Of a DNA stretch of 64,000 nucleotides, positions 10,573-24,325 are shown in pieces. The stretch spans positions 12,289,001-12,353,000 of the forward strand of contig JAMPIT010000884.1 in assembly GCA_026261815.1 (NCBI GenBank). Reading direction: 5' to 3'. The translations under genes were made by a program, and so were the position numbers. How positions within the stretch are numbered: the stretch's first letter is position 1; the number at the start of each line of letters is the position of its first letter. Origin of the DNA: Monarcha castaneiventris obscurior (lineage: Eukaryota; Chordata; Aves; Passeriformes; Monarchidae). The notes beneath the pieces are model-generated. The model searched no databases. It was not told where the DNA came from and saw nothing but the letters and a program-made list of their open reading frames with translations.

Positions 10573-13500
10573 GTACCTTGTACAGGGAAAAACAGAGAAA
10601 ATACTGCCACAGAGTTCTGAAGCATAAATATGGGAAAATCGGAATATCTGGGGACACTCTTCAAAAGCCCTAATGCAACCCAGGTATAGGGCTGACTACT
10701 TTCTAGTACCAATTAGCTTGTAAGACAGATCTTCAACAGTTGCCATTGAGGTATATTCAGAATATAAAAGAATCAGAAAGGAGATACATTAAAAAAAAAA
10801 AAAAAACACAGGAAAAAAAACCCCAAAAACACTGGACTGAGACAAACAGACAAACATTCGTTAAGATAAAAATATGAAGAAGTTTCTCAGGAATGTTAAT
10901 CAAAGAAAATTTATGTTATAAATTTTCCTCTGCCTGGAGAGGATCCAGAGCTGAGTGTCTCTTTTCTTGCCATGTAACATTGTACTGAATCCAGACTGCA
11001 CACTTGGTCACCCACTTTTTGCTTTCAGTAACATTTTCTGTTTCTAATGTGGCTTTTGTTTTGTTGTACAAAGCTTAATTTCTCTTTCTTTTTGATGCAT
11101 TTTCTTTTTGTCATTATTTCAGAGTTGTGTTAGAGTAATTAGTGACATGATGCCAAGGACTGAACCACACAAGCAACCTAAATATTTTGATTCACTGAGA
11201 ATGCAGTCCATAATTTACAAAGTGCCTGACCCCCATCCAATAAATACAATAAAATAAATTAGACAACTTCTGTATGTTAACAGCCTGAGCAATACAGAGA
11301 ACAACATCAAAATGCAGAAACAGTGAAATGTCACCACATAAGATATAAGATAGTCTTTTGACAGTTTTTCAAGAATGAAATCATATTTGTACTTACCTTT
11401 TTAACATTTGCCCCCACACTATCAGTCCTGTCAAGCATTCCTCCTGGTATTTGCATGTGGCTACTGCCCTTTCTTGAGAGCAATGTGGTTCAAAATCTGG
11501 GCAAGGATTTCACAAGTGAGAATGTCACAGGTGAAACTTGTTTTCTTAAGGAATTCTGAGCTAGCAATAGAATGGCAGCAAGTGTTTCCGGAAGTGCAAA
11601 TTGGATGGAAAATAAAAGGAGAAGGAGACACCTACCTTTTTCTTCTTCAGGTTGTTTTTTTTTTTCAACTGGCCTTGACTTTTTAATTTATTTTGAAACT
11701 TGCCATAAATTTTTCTGAAGGGTCCCAATACTGTAGTTGAAGTTAAATCCTGCTATATGCAGCCAGAACAGGCATTTGGCACAAAAGCAACCATACAGAG
11801 CTTTATGCCTATAATTTCTAAAAAGATCACAGCTTTTAGGGTGATTTGTGGGCCATGATACATAGGGCCACAAAAACATGATGTTGCCAGGATCTGTGTT
11901 TCATTGCATGAAAAAAATGTACATCACTTAGTAAAAGCAATTTCTTTCTTATGTTAGTTTGAAAAATCACCACAGAACTTAAGTGAGGACTCTGCCTGAG
12001 ACACAAAGTACAACCCGCATCAAAATAAGAGTCAGGTCTTCATTATATTATCTCCTAGATATTTCAAACAAGGTAGGCCCAGACTGGACAACTGTTCTAT
12101 AATGAGGGGAAAAATTTATTCCTGTCCCTCATCTCCTGCTGAATGCTTTAACTGCTTTATTATTTTAGTATATAAATCCAAATATACGTTACTTCTGAGC
12201 CAAAAGTAAATTACAAGTTACATAAAAGACTGTTTCCCTATTTTGTGTGTTTGCATTTGACTGACTCGTTCTTATAATAACTGAAAAAATAAAAAGTAAC
12301 TGATCTCACTTTTATTTCATAAACTTGTATTTTCATTATTTATCTTTTCTCTAAAGAAAAGTCTCTTAGCTTTTTCCTCATATAGAAGCCAGTCTATTCA
12401 AGCATCTTGTGAAGGTCTTTTTCAAAAACTGCCATTGAAGGGAAAATAAATCTAATGATTGTGTTTTATTATTTGTTGACAAGCTCAAGCAATTATCTTT
12501 ATACATAATTTTTTCTCTACAAGAGCTATGCTGATGGATAGCTATTGTATCTCAACACTCATTTATATGTCTCCTAATTTTATTTTTTATTACCATTTCA
12601 ACCAATTTATCAAGTAAGGAAAGAAAAGTCATTAGACTAATTCTCAGCATCAATTCTACTGTTCAATTAAAGAGAAGCAGAAAAATGGCTTTCTCCAACC
12701 TTACAGGTTAGAAGCCAATATTAAAAGGAAAGAATACATATTAAGTTAGCAGCCCTATTTGAGCTCATCATCAATTTCCAGTTGCACATTTTGATATGTC
12801 CAACTGTACCCACTGCTCTGTTGCTCCTCATTTGTCGAGTTTAGCATCTACTTTTCCTTCACTTTTTTCTTTGACAGTAGCCAATCCTTAATATTGCAAA
12901 AGAATGGCTACAGGTTAGATTTCCCTCTTAAGCCTTATACAATTGAATATGACTAGGAAATAATTTGTTTTTTCAGCAAACCTGTTACGCTTTTTACGTA
13001 TTATTCTGTGTTACGATACCAAGGAAAAAACCTTAACTAGTATTCTGTGTTAACAATACTGAGGGAAAAATTATTTACAAAGTTGACATGGATAGCCTTT
13101 TCGAAAACATCTGAATTTACTCTGTGTAACTTCAATACATCCCAAGACATGATGATTGTTTTGGATGGGGTTTTCCCACCTTTCTAGCTAACAATAATCC
13201 TGATCTCCTCCAGTTTTAAGCCACACCTATTCCAATGCCACACTTCCTCTCCTAATTAACTGTGCAAATCAAGTTTTCCAACAACTTGGAGCCAAGTCCA
13301 TACTTCAGACTTGGGAAGCCCTCAGGGGTTAATGAATTTTAACCATGCATTGATACCAAGGATATCTAGAAAATCAGAGCCTGTATTTGTCAATGTGGTA
13401 TGACATGGCATCAGCTCTCCAAGAACTGAGGGAACTATAGGTTCCTGCAACTTGGAATTGGACCAGAGATTGTACAAGATATATATTTTGTACCATGTAA

Positions 13501-15829
13501 GAGTTTTGATAGTCTCTGCACATGGTTGGACTAGTCCCTATAAGGAAAAATACTGGGTTTTTTTAGAAATGATCCAATGACTTGCATTTACAAATCTGAC
13601 TGCAGAGTTTTGTGTGGCTGCTGTGCATGGCTTGAGTATTTTCATAAGCGTGAGAGAAAGCATATAAAACCAGGATGGTAGAATTTCAGTATTAATCAAA
13701 ACCTTACAGGTTTTTTTTTTTAAATTTAAATAAAGACATATTTCTTACAAACCTTACTAAATATCTCATTGCACTAAAACTTCACCTGCAAACACAGTTT
13801 CATTATTGGTAAATATTCAGTCTCTCTGCCACTCTCTCTGATGTGCATACAGGACCTGCAACCTATCCCTAAAACACAGGATACTCAATGAAAAATTCCT
13901 AGAACTGTGTTTTTAAAGGTTGTTACACACAAGATCTGTGTACCACAATGAATGCTCATAATATTCAGTTATTAATATAGCACAGGGAGTTTACTACATG
14001 GGGAGACTATAGTGAGCAAACCTCTGAGAAACAGTTTGTTGGACTACTCAGATTTTCAGGTTCATGAATACCAGGAACAGCAGGAGGGAGGCTCATCCCC
14101 ACCTATGTGGGCAGCACAACGGCAACAGACACATTACATACACTTAACTGGATCCCACATCATATGAAGAGTGAATCCTGTGTACCTTTGCTTATTAGCC
14201 TGACTATACATAGCCACTTTTTGCATAAACCAGGAGCACCTGTTCAGGATTTTCAGATATTCAGCATCAGTCGCTGAAGTCAGGTGTTGCTGAGCTGTTT
14301 CTGGCTGTCCAAAAATTTCACTGATATCACTCCACAAAGCAACAAGGCAGTAGATGATCTCTGAAAGCCATAGCATGTTGCTAATTCTTAACAGTTTGTG
14401 TGTCTAGAGAAGTTTCAGGCTTAGAACATTCCCTGAGTTCCAACACAGACCAGGAGCCCTGTGCAGGCCTCTCAGCATCATTCTAAACTTGAAGCTGAGA
14501 CTGATCATTTCCATTCCCATACCAGTGAATAAAAGTTTCCTCACACTTAGACTACAGACTACAGACAATTCTTACTTGTGATGATGTATTTTACATACTA
14601 TTTGTGGTCATTTTCTGAAAAGTGTGACCATACTCTTTGTACTTAGGCCTTTATTCACACATAACCATGTAAGTATCATTGCTTTCTCAGTGAAGGAAGT
14701 ATTCATAGAATGTGTTCATTTTGGGTACTGAGATATATTTCAAACATGAAAAAAAAACCCAAAAATCAAACAACCAAAGCCTAACAAAAATCAGGAAAAG
14801 ATTTTTGAAAGTGCCTTTATGAATATAAAGGATCTATAAAGCTGTCACTAGGTGGGTCCATAGTAATGGATTAGACTTGGAGAGATGTTACTTACAGAAC
14901 ACTGATGATTAAAACAGATGCAATATAGACTAAGAGAGAAGGTGGAAATGGGAAAGTGAAATGGGAGGGATTCTTTCCTCCAGCTGCAGAGGCATCAGGC
15001 CTGAAAACCAAAGGGCTGAGGGGTTGTATTTTGCACTGGCTGCCCATCCTTTAGATAGCTTTTGTTAAGAAGAATACAATTCAAATAACAGCAGAAGTTA
15101 CTCATGTTCTCTGGTAAGCAGGTCTACGTGCTCACATGAAAGTTCTCCTTTCCGTAAGAGTAAGGTTAAAGGTAAAGGAAGGTATTTTTTCAGACCTAAA
15201 TTTCTGTACCTTCAAGCCAAAGGAGGAACCTTCCTTACTCAGGATAGAAAATATTTATTTGGGGCAGTGAGTGGAAAGTGTCATTTCTTAATTTACTTTC
15301 CTCTTGAACTTCCATAAGAGTAAGGTGGGGGTTCCAGGCAGAAAACCCTTTATTTTTGGTCTGGTCACATTTATTCAGGTTTAGTCAGACTTCAGCCAAG
15401 AGGAAACTGACTCAATGTGGCCACCATGACAGCAAGGAAGGAATAACAGGTATTTTCTCATTTCTGCTAAGCAGAAGCTCCTATCAGAATACAAAGATGA
15501 TGAAAAACGTGGGTGGCTTATTTGGTTCCAGCTGGCTCCACATCACACAGTAAGGAAATGCCATGATCTTTGACAGGTTCATATTAGCAAAAATCAAGCA
15601 AAAGATTATGGGAAAGCTTCCCATTCCATTATCAAATAATTTGGGGGAGGGAAAAGGATGGGAGACTAACAGTTTTTCTTTCTAAGCTCTCAGGAAATGT
15701 CTATTTTTATGACCTTTTTAGTGTTGAAAGCATTGTCTGAAATAAAGACTAATCTCAAAGGATGCAAAAGCAAACCTATCGTTAGACTGCTCAGAAAATG
15801 TAAAGCAGGAAGAAATGAACCATTTTCAT
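10573..15829. other. Non-coding desert
   Basis: No supported gene, RNA or transposon is visible. An A-rich tract lies at 10,790-10,826. Two similar short words around 15,154 and 15,316 (TAAGAGTAAGGT) form a distant direct repeat within about 160 bp. Open frames here are at most about 90 codons, with no recognisable motif. Confidence 0.65.
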
Positions 15830-16170
15830 CTGGTGGAGCTGCTGCCCAGCAGGTCTAACTCACTGACTGGAGACAGGTGCCAGGGCCTGAAGCCACCATC
15901 CCGCTCCCCGCCCCAGGACTTCTTCCACCCTACCCATGGCTCGGACCCCATTTCAGCCCCAGGGCCATCAGCCCTTGTCCCAGGGATGCTGTAGCATGGC
16001 CAGTCTCCAGCTCCCCACAGCCCTACCAGACCTGCACAGCCATGGCCGCACATCCTGGCCCCATGGATGTATCCCATGCCTGGAGCTGGAGCTGCCCTGC
16101 TCCTGCCCAACCAGCCTGGGGGGAGCCCCATAGCCCCAGGCCCTGCTGGCACCCTGACAATACTACTTCA
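15830..16170. other. GC-rich, CpG-poor island in AT-rich desert
   Basis: About 340 bp are rich in CCTG, CAGC and CCCCA words but low in CpG, sharply distinct from the AT-rich flanks. Open frames on both strands (about 100-120 codons) are proline/alanine/glycine-rich and follow from composition. No splice sites or homology are recognised. It could be an inserted or gene-converted GC-rich fragment or a hypermethylated remnant; I do not recognise a repeat family. Confidence 0.5.
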
Positions 16171-17077
16171 TCACCCACTCATAACACAACCTACCCAATA
16201 CCTACAGCAAAAAAAAATCAACATCACAAGCATCTGCCTTAGGGAGATGAGAGTGGAAACACGGCACTCATATGTGAATGCACTACCAGTTACACACATA
16301 AGCTGTCTGTACACTGTATTAGGTGTCTTAGACATTATACAGTCTGATCTGTAGAAGGAAGCCTATTAAAGAGCATGGGGACAGTATTTAAAGACTACAG
16401 CCACTGGTGTTTGAATTCACTGCTGCCAAGAGACTGCTCCTTGTCTTTGGACCACACAATTCAAGCCTATCCTGTTCCTTTGGACCTTATTAGGCTGTTG
16501 CTTTCAGGAGAAGAAAAGGGCTCACCTTGTTCCTCTGAATGCTGTCAGAGGAGGAAGGAAGGAGGGCAGTGCTTACGGCTCTCTGTGCCCCACACACCAA
16601 ACAGTTCCATGACTCTGATGTTCAGTGAGAACACCCAGGGAATGGAGAAGACGGGGCCAGCCCTCCTCTGCCTGAAGGCTACGAGCTCATGCCTTGCTGT
16701 TCCCAAAGATTTGGTCCAACCACCAGGTACTAAAGCTGCAACTACTGACCAAAAGTTTGTTTAGAAACTGGTACAAAGTGCAAAAAACTTGCTTTGATGG
16801 GAAATTTAAGTAGCGCAATGACAATCCATACTAGCACTGCAAGTAAAATACACAACTGAGAAGGTGGCCCTTCAGTTTCGACATCCTCTTCCATGGCCTC
16901 TTCCTTCATTTTACATGAAAATGGCCAGGGATGAAGCATTAAAATAGATTCATTATAATTCATTAAGATAGAAGAAAAATATCTTTCTGCAGCCAAATTA
17001 CTCTTTCATTCTTTCTGGCTAGTTTGAACAATTTCATTAAAAACATTATAGATCTCAGCCAGCCCGAGCCTCCCCTT

Positions 17078-17165
17078 CGTTCTGGTGGTTAGAACACTCT
17101 CCTCAAAAGTGGGAAACGCAATCTTATCCCCTTGTGGCAAGAGGAGAGACTAACCCCACCCCCAG
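17078..17165 (+). repeat. tRNA-derived SINE remnant
   Basis: The sequence TCTGGTGGTTAGAACACTC near 17,080 followed by AAGTGGGAAAC and a pyrimidine-rich segment follows the layout of a tRNA-derived SINE head: A-box-like TGGTTAGARCACTC, then the GTGGGAGAC...TTCAA anticodon and B-box part. Similar old SINEs are common in turtles, crocodilians and birds. The B box is eroded, so it should be inactive. A real tRNA gene is ruled out by the degraded B box and lack of a cloverleaf. Confidence 0.45.
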
Positions 17166-19285
17166 AGCAGCACTTCATTTTGTGGATCTGGAGAGATCAC
17201 CGAGGAAGATAAGTGGTATGCTGTTCATTTCCACCAAGAAAGCAGAAACTGAGTGCACTTATTTTAAGTTAAGGATCTCTCACAATTGGGAAGTTTCAGC
17301 ACAATCAGGGCAGACAGAAGCTAAGAGGAGGTTTTTGGGATCACACGATTTCATTTAGGCACTTAGGCTCTGTCACTGTTCACATTAAACACTTACAGAT
17401 CTGAGCCTAAGTGCAGCTCCAGTTAAAGGGAACAAGAAGTTTCTGTGTAAAGAAAATGGATGTGGTTGGAACAAAACTCCCTGTCAGGAAACAGGCTGGA
17501 GATGCATGTAAACTCCAGAGTTTGAATCTGGTATTTAGCAATCTCTTGGAATTAGTACCTTTGATTCTGAAAAATATATGTGTGTTACACCTTTAATACC
17601 TGCTCAAAGCCACAAGTGTTGAAGGAGTGGTAAAAGTTAATTTTTGTTAAGTTTTACTGTCAAACCACACCAGGATATGTGCAGAACTCATCACAGGGTC
17701 TTGCAGTACAGTTAAACAATGCTCTCAGCCAAGGCAACATAAAACAGCGGCACTATGTGTGTGAACCAAGTACTATGGGATTATCAGGATTCTCTCTCCA
17801 ACAGCACTTCAAAGACACTTAGTCCTTTCTGAGCAATTGTGACTACATAGTGAACACTTTTTGATTTCAACATGCATCACCAAAAGATACATATCATGTC
17901 ATGTCTAGATACAGCAAATATCACTGAGATAAAGATGAGGTGCCTAATAATTCAACAGGTGACCATAGAGAAGGAACTCCCCACTTTACAATGCCAGTGT
18001 TGGTGCAGCTCCTTTCAGATCTTTAAGGTCTTGTCAATGCCAGCACTAAGCATCCCAATCCTAAAAAAAAAGCCAGTAGTTTTTTTATGGGGCTTCCAAG
18101 ACTAGTTAATTTTTTTACAGCACTTTCAAAATACAGAGTAGTGCATAAGTGCACAGAATTGTGAAAAGAACTTAGCAATGGATCTTTGGTGAAACTGTTG
18201 TTTCAACAGCCACAATTTCTCTCATTGAGAGACTATTTTCTTTGAGTCACTGTTAGTATGTTATTGACTTCTCTACTTCTCAGCAAGGGATGTAGAAAAC
18301 AAGACAAAAGTTCAGACTGGAGTGGATTTCAGTGGGACAATACTCTGCAGCTTCCTCTGATGTCCTCTCATCAATCATCTGTTACTAAAATGGCAGAGAT
18401 GGTGCAAGGGATGGAATACTACTTACTGGATGACCTGGAAGTGTCGTGATCGTTCATTTGAGAAAAAAACCTCAAGGTTTGCTCAGACTTAGTTTGCCTT
18501 CTTGGGGATTTATGGCTGGTTTGAAAAGATGAGGCTCACCGTGGTGGCTGTTGCAGCTGATATGCTCTTTGGAGCGGTATTTGGATTTTGGTCAACAGAG
18601 AATTTTGCTTTATATGCATGTGACATATCCAAGATCTTGAGTAATGTTGATAAACCAGAGAAAACACTTATTGCAAAACTGATAGATTTCATGTCAATAA
18701 TACGGCAAAGAAGCCTCTTATCTTGTATACTATTTCCTTCTAATTAAGCCTAGAAAGAGAAAAGCAAGGAAGAAGGCAAAAAGACCAACAAAACTCAGAA
18801 CTTTTTAAGTTCTTCAAAATGGTTCTGTTCAAACAGCAGATCAAAGTATAGACTGGTTCTTATTTTATCCGGAGTTGGCTTATCCATCGACCATAAGGAC
18901 TTCTTTAATTCCTGTAAAACAACTGTGTGTTCAGGAGAGTGTCTATTCTGAAAATGTTTCTATTCATAAAAATGGTATTGCTGAATTCTAGCTCTCCAGT
19001 ATGTTTGCAACTCAATGTGAGATTTACTGGCTGACAGATAAAAAATGTCTTTTTCAAGCACCAGTCCTGAACACTCAGTGAGGGATCATAAAATCAATCT
19101 GGTTACCTAGTGGCTCATCCAGCAACAATAGGAAGAGAAAATTTGTTCACTGCCAACACATGGACAACTTCATTGCCTCGGCTGCCTTCAGAGGGGCCAT
19201 GCAGCCTTGTGGAGGAGCCACGTTTGGATGCCTGCTCCTGATGCACAGAACAAAGGGAGTCTCATCCCACTGTTCTCTGAGTGTG
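17166..19285. other. Non-coding desert
   Basis: No gene or clear repeat is visible. Open frames are all under about 85 codons and lack recognisable domains. Confidence 0.6.
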
Positions 19286-19470
19286 GAGCAGGGGTCGGCA
19301 ACCTTCCAACAGGGATATGCCAGATTGTAATTTTCTTTCCCAAATTAGAGTTTAAGAATGCTGGCAGGAACTTTGCAGGAGCCAACAGACGCTGCCTCTC
19401 AGAGAGGCGACATGCTGCCAATCAGCTGATTGGCACTGTCTTGCCTCTGTGCGAGGCAGGGGCTCTGGGC
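19286..19470 (+). mobile_element. Probable hAT-type DNA transposon end (degraded)
   Basis: At about 19,289 the sequence CAGGGGTCGGCAACCTTCC matches the terminal-repeat form typical of Charlie-like hAT elements (CAGGGGTCGGCAAMC). A matching inverted end (GGTTGCCGACCCCTG) is not found nearby, so only one end is present. Just inside are two palindromes: arms GCCTCTC/GAGAGGC at 19,393-19,407 and a perfect 18-bp palindrome at 19,417-19,434. No transposase frame is seen; if real, it is a non-autonomous or truncated copy. Confidence 0.45.
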
Positions 19471-22400
19471 TCCTGGGGAATCAGGATCTCAGTAGGAGCT
19501 GATGCTTCTCAGACATGCCTCCTGCACCGACCTTCCTATGTGCCATTCTATAATCTGACCTATTGATGCCGTTAAGTGGGCAGCTCATAGCTTCTACCCT
19601 TAAAAATCTGTCCAGAATTCAAAGCCATATCCCAACTTGGGCACTGATTCTAGCATGGAGGTAAAGGACCAAAGGAAAATAGCATTCAACATTCCCTAAA
19701 ACTTGCAAAGTCATAGGAAATACAAACTTCCTCAGTTGTGCAAGTTTATTTTTAACTCTTGAGTTTCTGTCTAGAAGCGTGTGGGCAATTCCAGTGCTTG
19801 AACACACACTTTAGAGAAAAGAAACACCTAAAATATCACATATGCCCTTGCGCTTGCTTCAAATTCACATACCTCTTTCACTTTCAGGAGTAGAAAAGTA
19901 TTTTCAATTAGTCAGAGAGTAAATACACATAAATACAACACAGTGGTTATGGTAGAATAGATAATGGAAAGCAACTGCACTTTTCAAAATGAAAGATGCT
20001 TGAGAGAAGAAACAGTAATTTTCTGAGATTTTTGGCAAGGCAGTTTTCTGAGCTTAACTGAGACATAAAAACTACCATCCCTCCTCTTTCATTCAAAAAA
20101 CTGTAAAAGGGGACAAGAGTCATCCCACCTCTTTCAGATCTTTAGTGAGTAGCTGTCATGTTTTGAAGGCTTACAAACTGCACATAACCAGCAGCACTGC
20201 TGTCAGCCAGCGAAGTGAAACGACCATGGAACCTCGCTCTCCTCAGTTTTATACTTTCCAGCCAAACTGAGTAGCAATGCAACTGATAGAGCTGCCACCA
20301 GGTCCTCTTCAAGGTATTTAAGAGCAGGGCTGTCTACTTCCTATCTTCCTACTTCCTTTTCCATGCAGGCTACAGTTCACATTCCTCTAAGAATAGCAGC
20401 AGCTCCAACTTCTATGCCACTGGCAGTACTTCCCTGGCTTTTGTTCAGCAAATAGTTTAATTCTGCTGAGCTGGTAGCAGCTGAGATTGTTAGTGATATA
20501 TCGTCCCAGCATTAAACACAGTGTCACCTGGCAGGATGATTGACTGGAGCCTGGATCTTGGCAGAATAGTGTTTTGCAGTTAGTTTGGCATTTCTTTATT
20601 AAGTTCAGGTTAGATTCACTTAAGGAATGCTCTTGCCAGCTATGCCATGTTTTCGACTTTATATCCATCATGATGATAAATGGTCTATTTACAGAGATAT
20701 TCATAATTAAATTCTTACCTTCTTTTCCCAGCCCAATATAAAACACACCTATCATTGTATTCTGTTGAAGCAAGCCAAATTCCATTAGAAACATTTTCAG
20801 ATGTCGGCATAGGATCCTTCCCTACTCTGCTCAAGTCCTGAACTTCCTAAAGATGAATATATATTTAGGGATTGACATTGTTAAAAAAATGACAAATTAC
20901 ACAAGAACACCCTTCACTTCCTTTCCTTTTCCCCCCTCTTTTCTTTGCCTCTGTATTCCTGCAATTCAGTGAGCCATCTAGGAATATATGAAATTTTGAG
21001 CATCTGCCTCTATACCTATGCAATTATCAGAACTGTTATAATGGTAGTGCCCAGGAACCTCAGCTACTAGTGGATGGTAGCTGCTACATAAACACAGAGA
21101 AAAATCATAGTTCCTGCCCCAGGCATTTTGCAAGTTACGAAAAAAGAGGCAGCAGTTAGACTGTGGCAATATGGAAGCAATGAAATACATTTGCTCAAGA
21201 TTATTATGCAGTGGTCTCACAGAGACCTATCAAGTTATTTTAAATATTAAGACAAACGATCAGTTCAGACAGAGTTTCAACAACTTCATACACCTCATCG
21301 TCAAGCTTTACAGACAACCGTTGTTTTCTGGTTTATCGCTTGGGAATGGCTCAATTGTACCATTTAACCTCCTGCACTAATGGACTTCTGTCCAGGGCTG
21401 TCACTGCTGCTCTGAAGGCTGAGAGTGCAGACTGAGAGACACAGCTGTGCTATGAAGCAGTTATGCAGTAAAGAAGTTATTAATCCCTACAAGCATATAA
21501 ATCACCGTGCCCAAATGCAGTACAGTTTCTCTAGTATATTTTACTCCTCCTCTGAAATAGGAATTCCTCTTGCTCAACCTCCCTTATGATATCCATAGAT
21601 TCTTTTTTCTGAAGTACCTGGGGACAGATTCTAAAAAACGCCTTAAAATGTAATTAGATGATCACTCTGTAGCATTCAAAACTGCTTACAGAAGTACTGC
21701 TTAAGCACATTTTAAAATTCCAGATGAACCTCCCTGTGCCTAAATAACTTAGGCACTGACCCATCATGCTAAAGACTTTGTTCCAAAATTCCTCCTCTCC
21801 CCGTACACAGCTCAGTGCTCTGCGACAATAAACCCTTTCTTCTTGGGTTAAATCTGGTAGCAGCCAAGTTTTCCCTTTAAGTATTTAATTAATCTTATTG
21901 CCAAAGTATTCTTCTTGAAACCTTGATAAAGAGCCACTTAGCACTCAGAATTAAAATTTATGGGAAGGGAAGTTCAGATGGGATCTGTCTCACCTAATAT
22001 TATACATCTTCAGCATAGCTGTTAATATTAGATCTAGACTCCATTCATAGTTAGCAGAGAGAAGTGGGATCTCACAGGACAGAATTAATTTGACACCTCC
22101 TAAATAACTACTAAAGGATTTCGTGAGTTGCATCTCTGCTTTGAACAGAAAGAACGAACAGGTAACTCATTTTTCCACGGCATCTGCTTTGAAGGCAGCT
22201 GAAGTTAGGTGAGACGGATTGCACCACTGGGTCTGGAGGTTAAACCAGGATATTGGTAGTCCAGTTCTATGAATTCTTTCTTTCATATCATTGACTCTGA
22301 ACATAACCACCAGCAAATCATTTAACTTCTCAATGTTTCAGTTTATGTATCCATAAAAAAAGGTATATTATAGTGCTATTACATTCTAGATATGCTGCAG

Positions 22401-23850
22401 AGTCATAGCAAGGCAAAAGTAGCTCTTGAAAGTGTGCTGAGAACCTCAGAGGGAATATATTAAGTATGTGCAACCCATGTTAAAGAGACTACTAAAGAAT
22501 GGGGGGAAACAACTGACAAGACTTGGAGCAAGAAATAAAAGAGATTAAATTCCACTTGCTCCCATAAATGTTGTGATTAGTCTATCTTACAAATGTTTAG
22601 CATGTTACACATGCTCAAGAGAGCTAATATTTCAGGGTGGATTTTCTCCACACCATGAGGAGAAGCGAAGAACTTAGTTAAATTCTCATCCGGAGTTAAG
22701 GAGCATATTCCAGCCAGGAGAGTTGATTGTACCACTAAGCCTGGCAACACCGTAAATGAGGCTCTTGTTGCATGGTGCTAATCTTCCCAGAATTCTTATT
22801 AAAAATGGATGAATGCATATGCTTCCAAACAGCCAGGACATCAGTTTTTTATTTATTAATCCCATGAGCATTGCTCCTGGTGCATTTTTGCAAGCTTTTC
22901 TTAAAAATGAAAGGGGGGGAAAATAGTGGATTAAGATGGCCATCTGCATGGAATTTTTTTTCCACTGAAAAAAGTCTAAAGGAGGCACATGTTTACCTTG
23001 TTGGTCAGGACAACACAGTAAATTCTGGTTCTGGATCTGGTGCTCTCCTGGCCTATGTCTGGAAGCAAATAGTTAATGTTCCACATGCAGCCAGAGGTGC
23101 GTGCTGTAAAGGAGGGAGGAATTGAGCACCCGAGGTGATTATAGCTGAAAACATGACTCTAATGTAGGGAAATAATTCATATTTAAATAATTGATTATTA
23201 TCTACAAAGTTATCATTATAATCATGTTTATAATGAATGCATGTTTTACCAATTTGAAATAACTAAGTATTCTAATCTTAGCAAGCTTAAAGAAAGTCTG
23301 TTAATGAGATAAGAATATTTTCCTTTCTGCATATGCATTAACTGCTCTTTTTTTTCAGTTCAGAAAAGATACTTGCAAATGGATTACTCTGGGATGTGTT
23401 CTTGCCAATTGACTAGTGTGAGTGCAGGTAGTATCAGGAGATACACTGCTGGGAAAAATCTAGATTTTAAATTGTGCCTCCTACTTCAAATTGATACAGC
23501 ATTTCCTCTCAGTTCATTGTGCCTTTTCATTCAGTTCCACGATATCCTCACTTCTATATTCCATCAGTGGCTGAGCCAAATAGCACTCTGAATATTTGGG
23601 AAGCATTTTCAACTCAAGGCTGTGGGACACAGAACATCCTCTTTTTTAGTGGGAATGGATGATGCTCATGCAGGAGCACATCCTTTGAGTTGCCTCAGTT
23701 GTTATTTTTCATTCTTCCCAGGCAGAGAGCAACGTCCCATTTCAGATGAAACATGTATTTTAAGTATCAACACCATAGTCACTTCGAAACCCATGCTAAT
23801 ACTGCTAGTATGCTAACTTCCACCAAAATTAGTAGAATTCAGGAATTTAA
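19471..23850. other. Non-coding desert
   Basis: No gene is visible. From 23,160 to 23,320 the DNA is very AT-rich with several TAATNATTA-like words (for example around 23,184-23,225), compatible with homeodomain binding but equally with base composition. Words around 21,710-21,760 (GCCTAAATAACTTAGGCAC) look like a fragment of an old interspersed repeat that I cannot assign. Confidence 0.55.
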
Positions 23851-24325
23851 ATCATAGAATCATAGAACAGTTTGGGTTGGAGGTGACCTTGAACATCATG
23901 TAATTCCAAACACCTTGCCATGGACACCTTCCTTGCTCAGAGCCCTGTCCAACCTGGCCTCGAACACTTCCAGGGATGGGGCATCCACAGCTTCTCCAGG
24001 CAACCTGTGCCAGGACCTCACCACACTCACAGTAAATAATTTCTTCCTAATATCCAATCTAAACCTACTCTCTGCTAGCTAGAAGCCATTCCCCTTTGTC
24101 CTTTCACTACAGGTCCTTGCAAAAAGTCCCTCTCCATATTTCTTGTAGCCTCTTTAGGGTCTCCCTGGAGCCTTCCATTGCCAGGCTGAACAACCCTAGC
24201 TCTCTCAGCCTGTCCCCTTGGAGAGGTGCCCTCAGTCCTGTGATCAGCTTAGTTGCTCTTCTCTGGACTTTCTCCAGCAGACCTACACCCTTCTTATTTT
24301 GGGGGCCCCAAAGATGGATGTAATC
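23851..24325 (-). mobile_element. CR1 LINE fragment, 3' end
   Basis: The left edge carries AATCATAGAATCATAGAA, the inverted copy of the CR1 3' terminal octamer repeats (ATTCTATGATTCTATGATT). It is followed by the inverted CR1 3' UTR and the end of the reverse transcriptase frame (for example CTTCTCTGGACTTTCTCCAG near 24,258). CR1 is the dominant LINE of birds. The copy is 5'-truncated, as usual, with many indels, so it is old and inactive. Its right edge at about 24,325 is approximate. Confidence 0.93.

Noticed and set aside
17078..17150. A genuine tRNA gene
   Set aside because: A-box-like sequence is present, but the B box is eroded and no cloverleaf forms; a SINE remnant explains it better.
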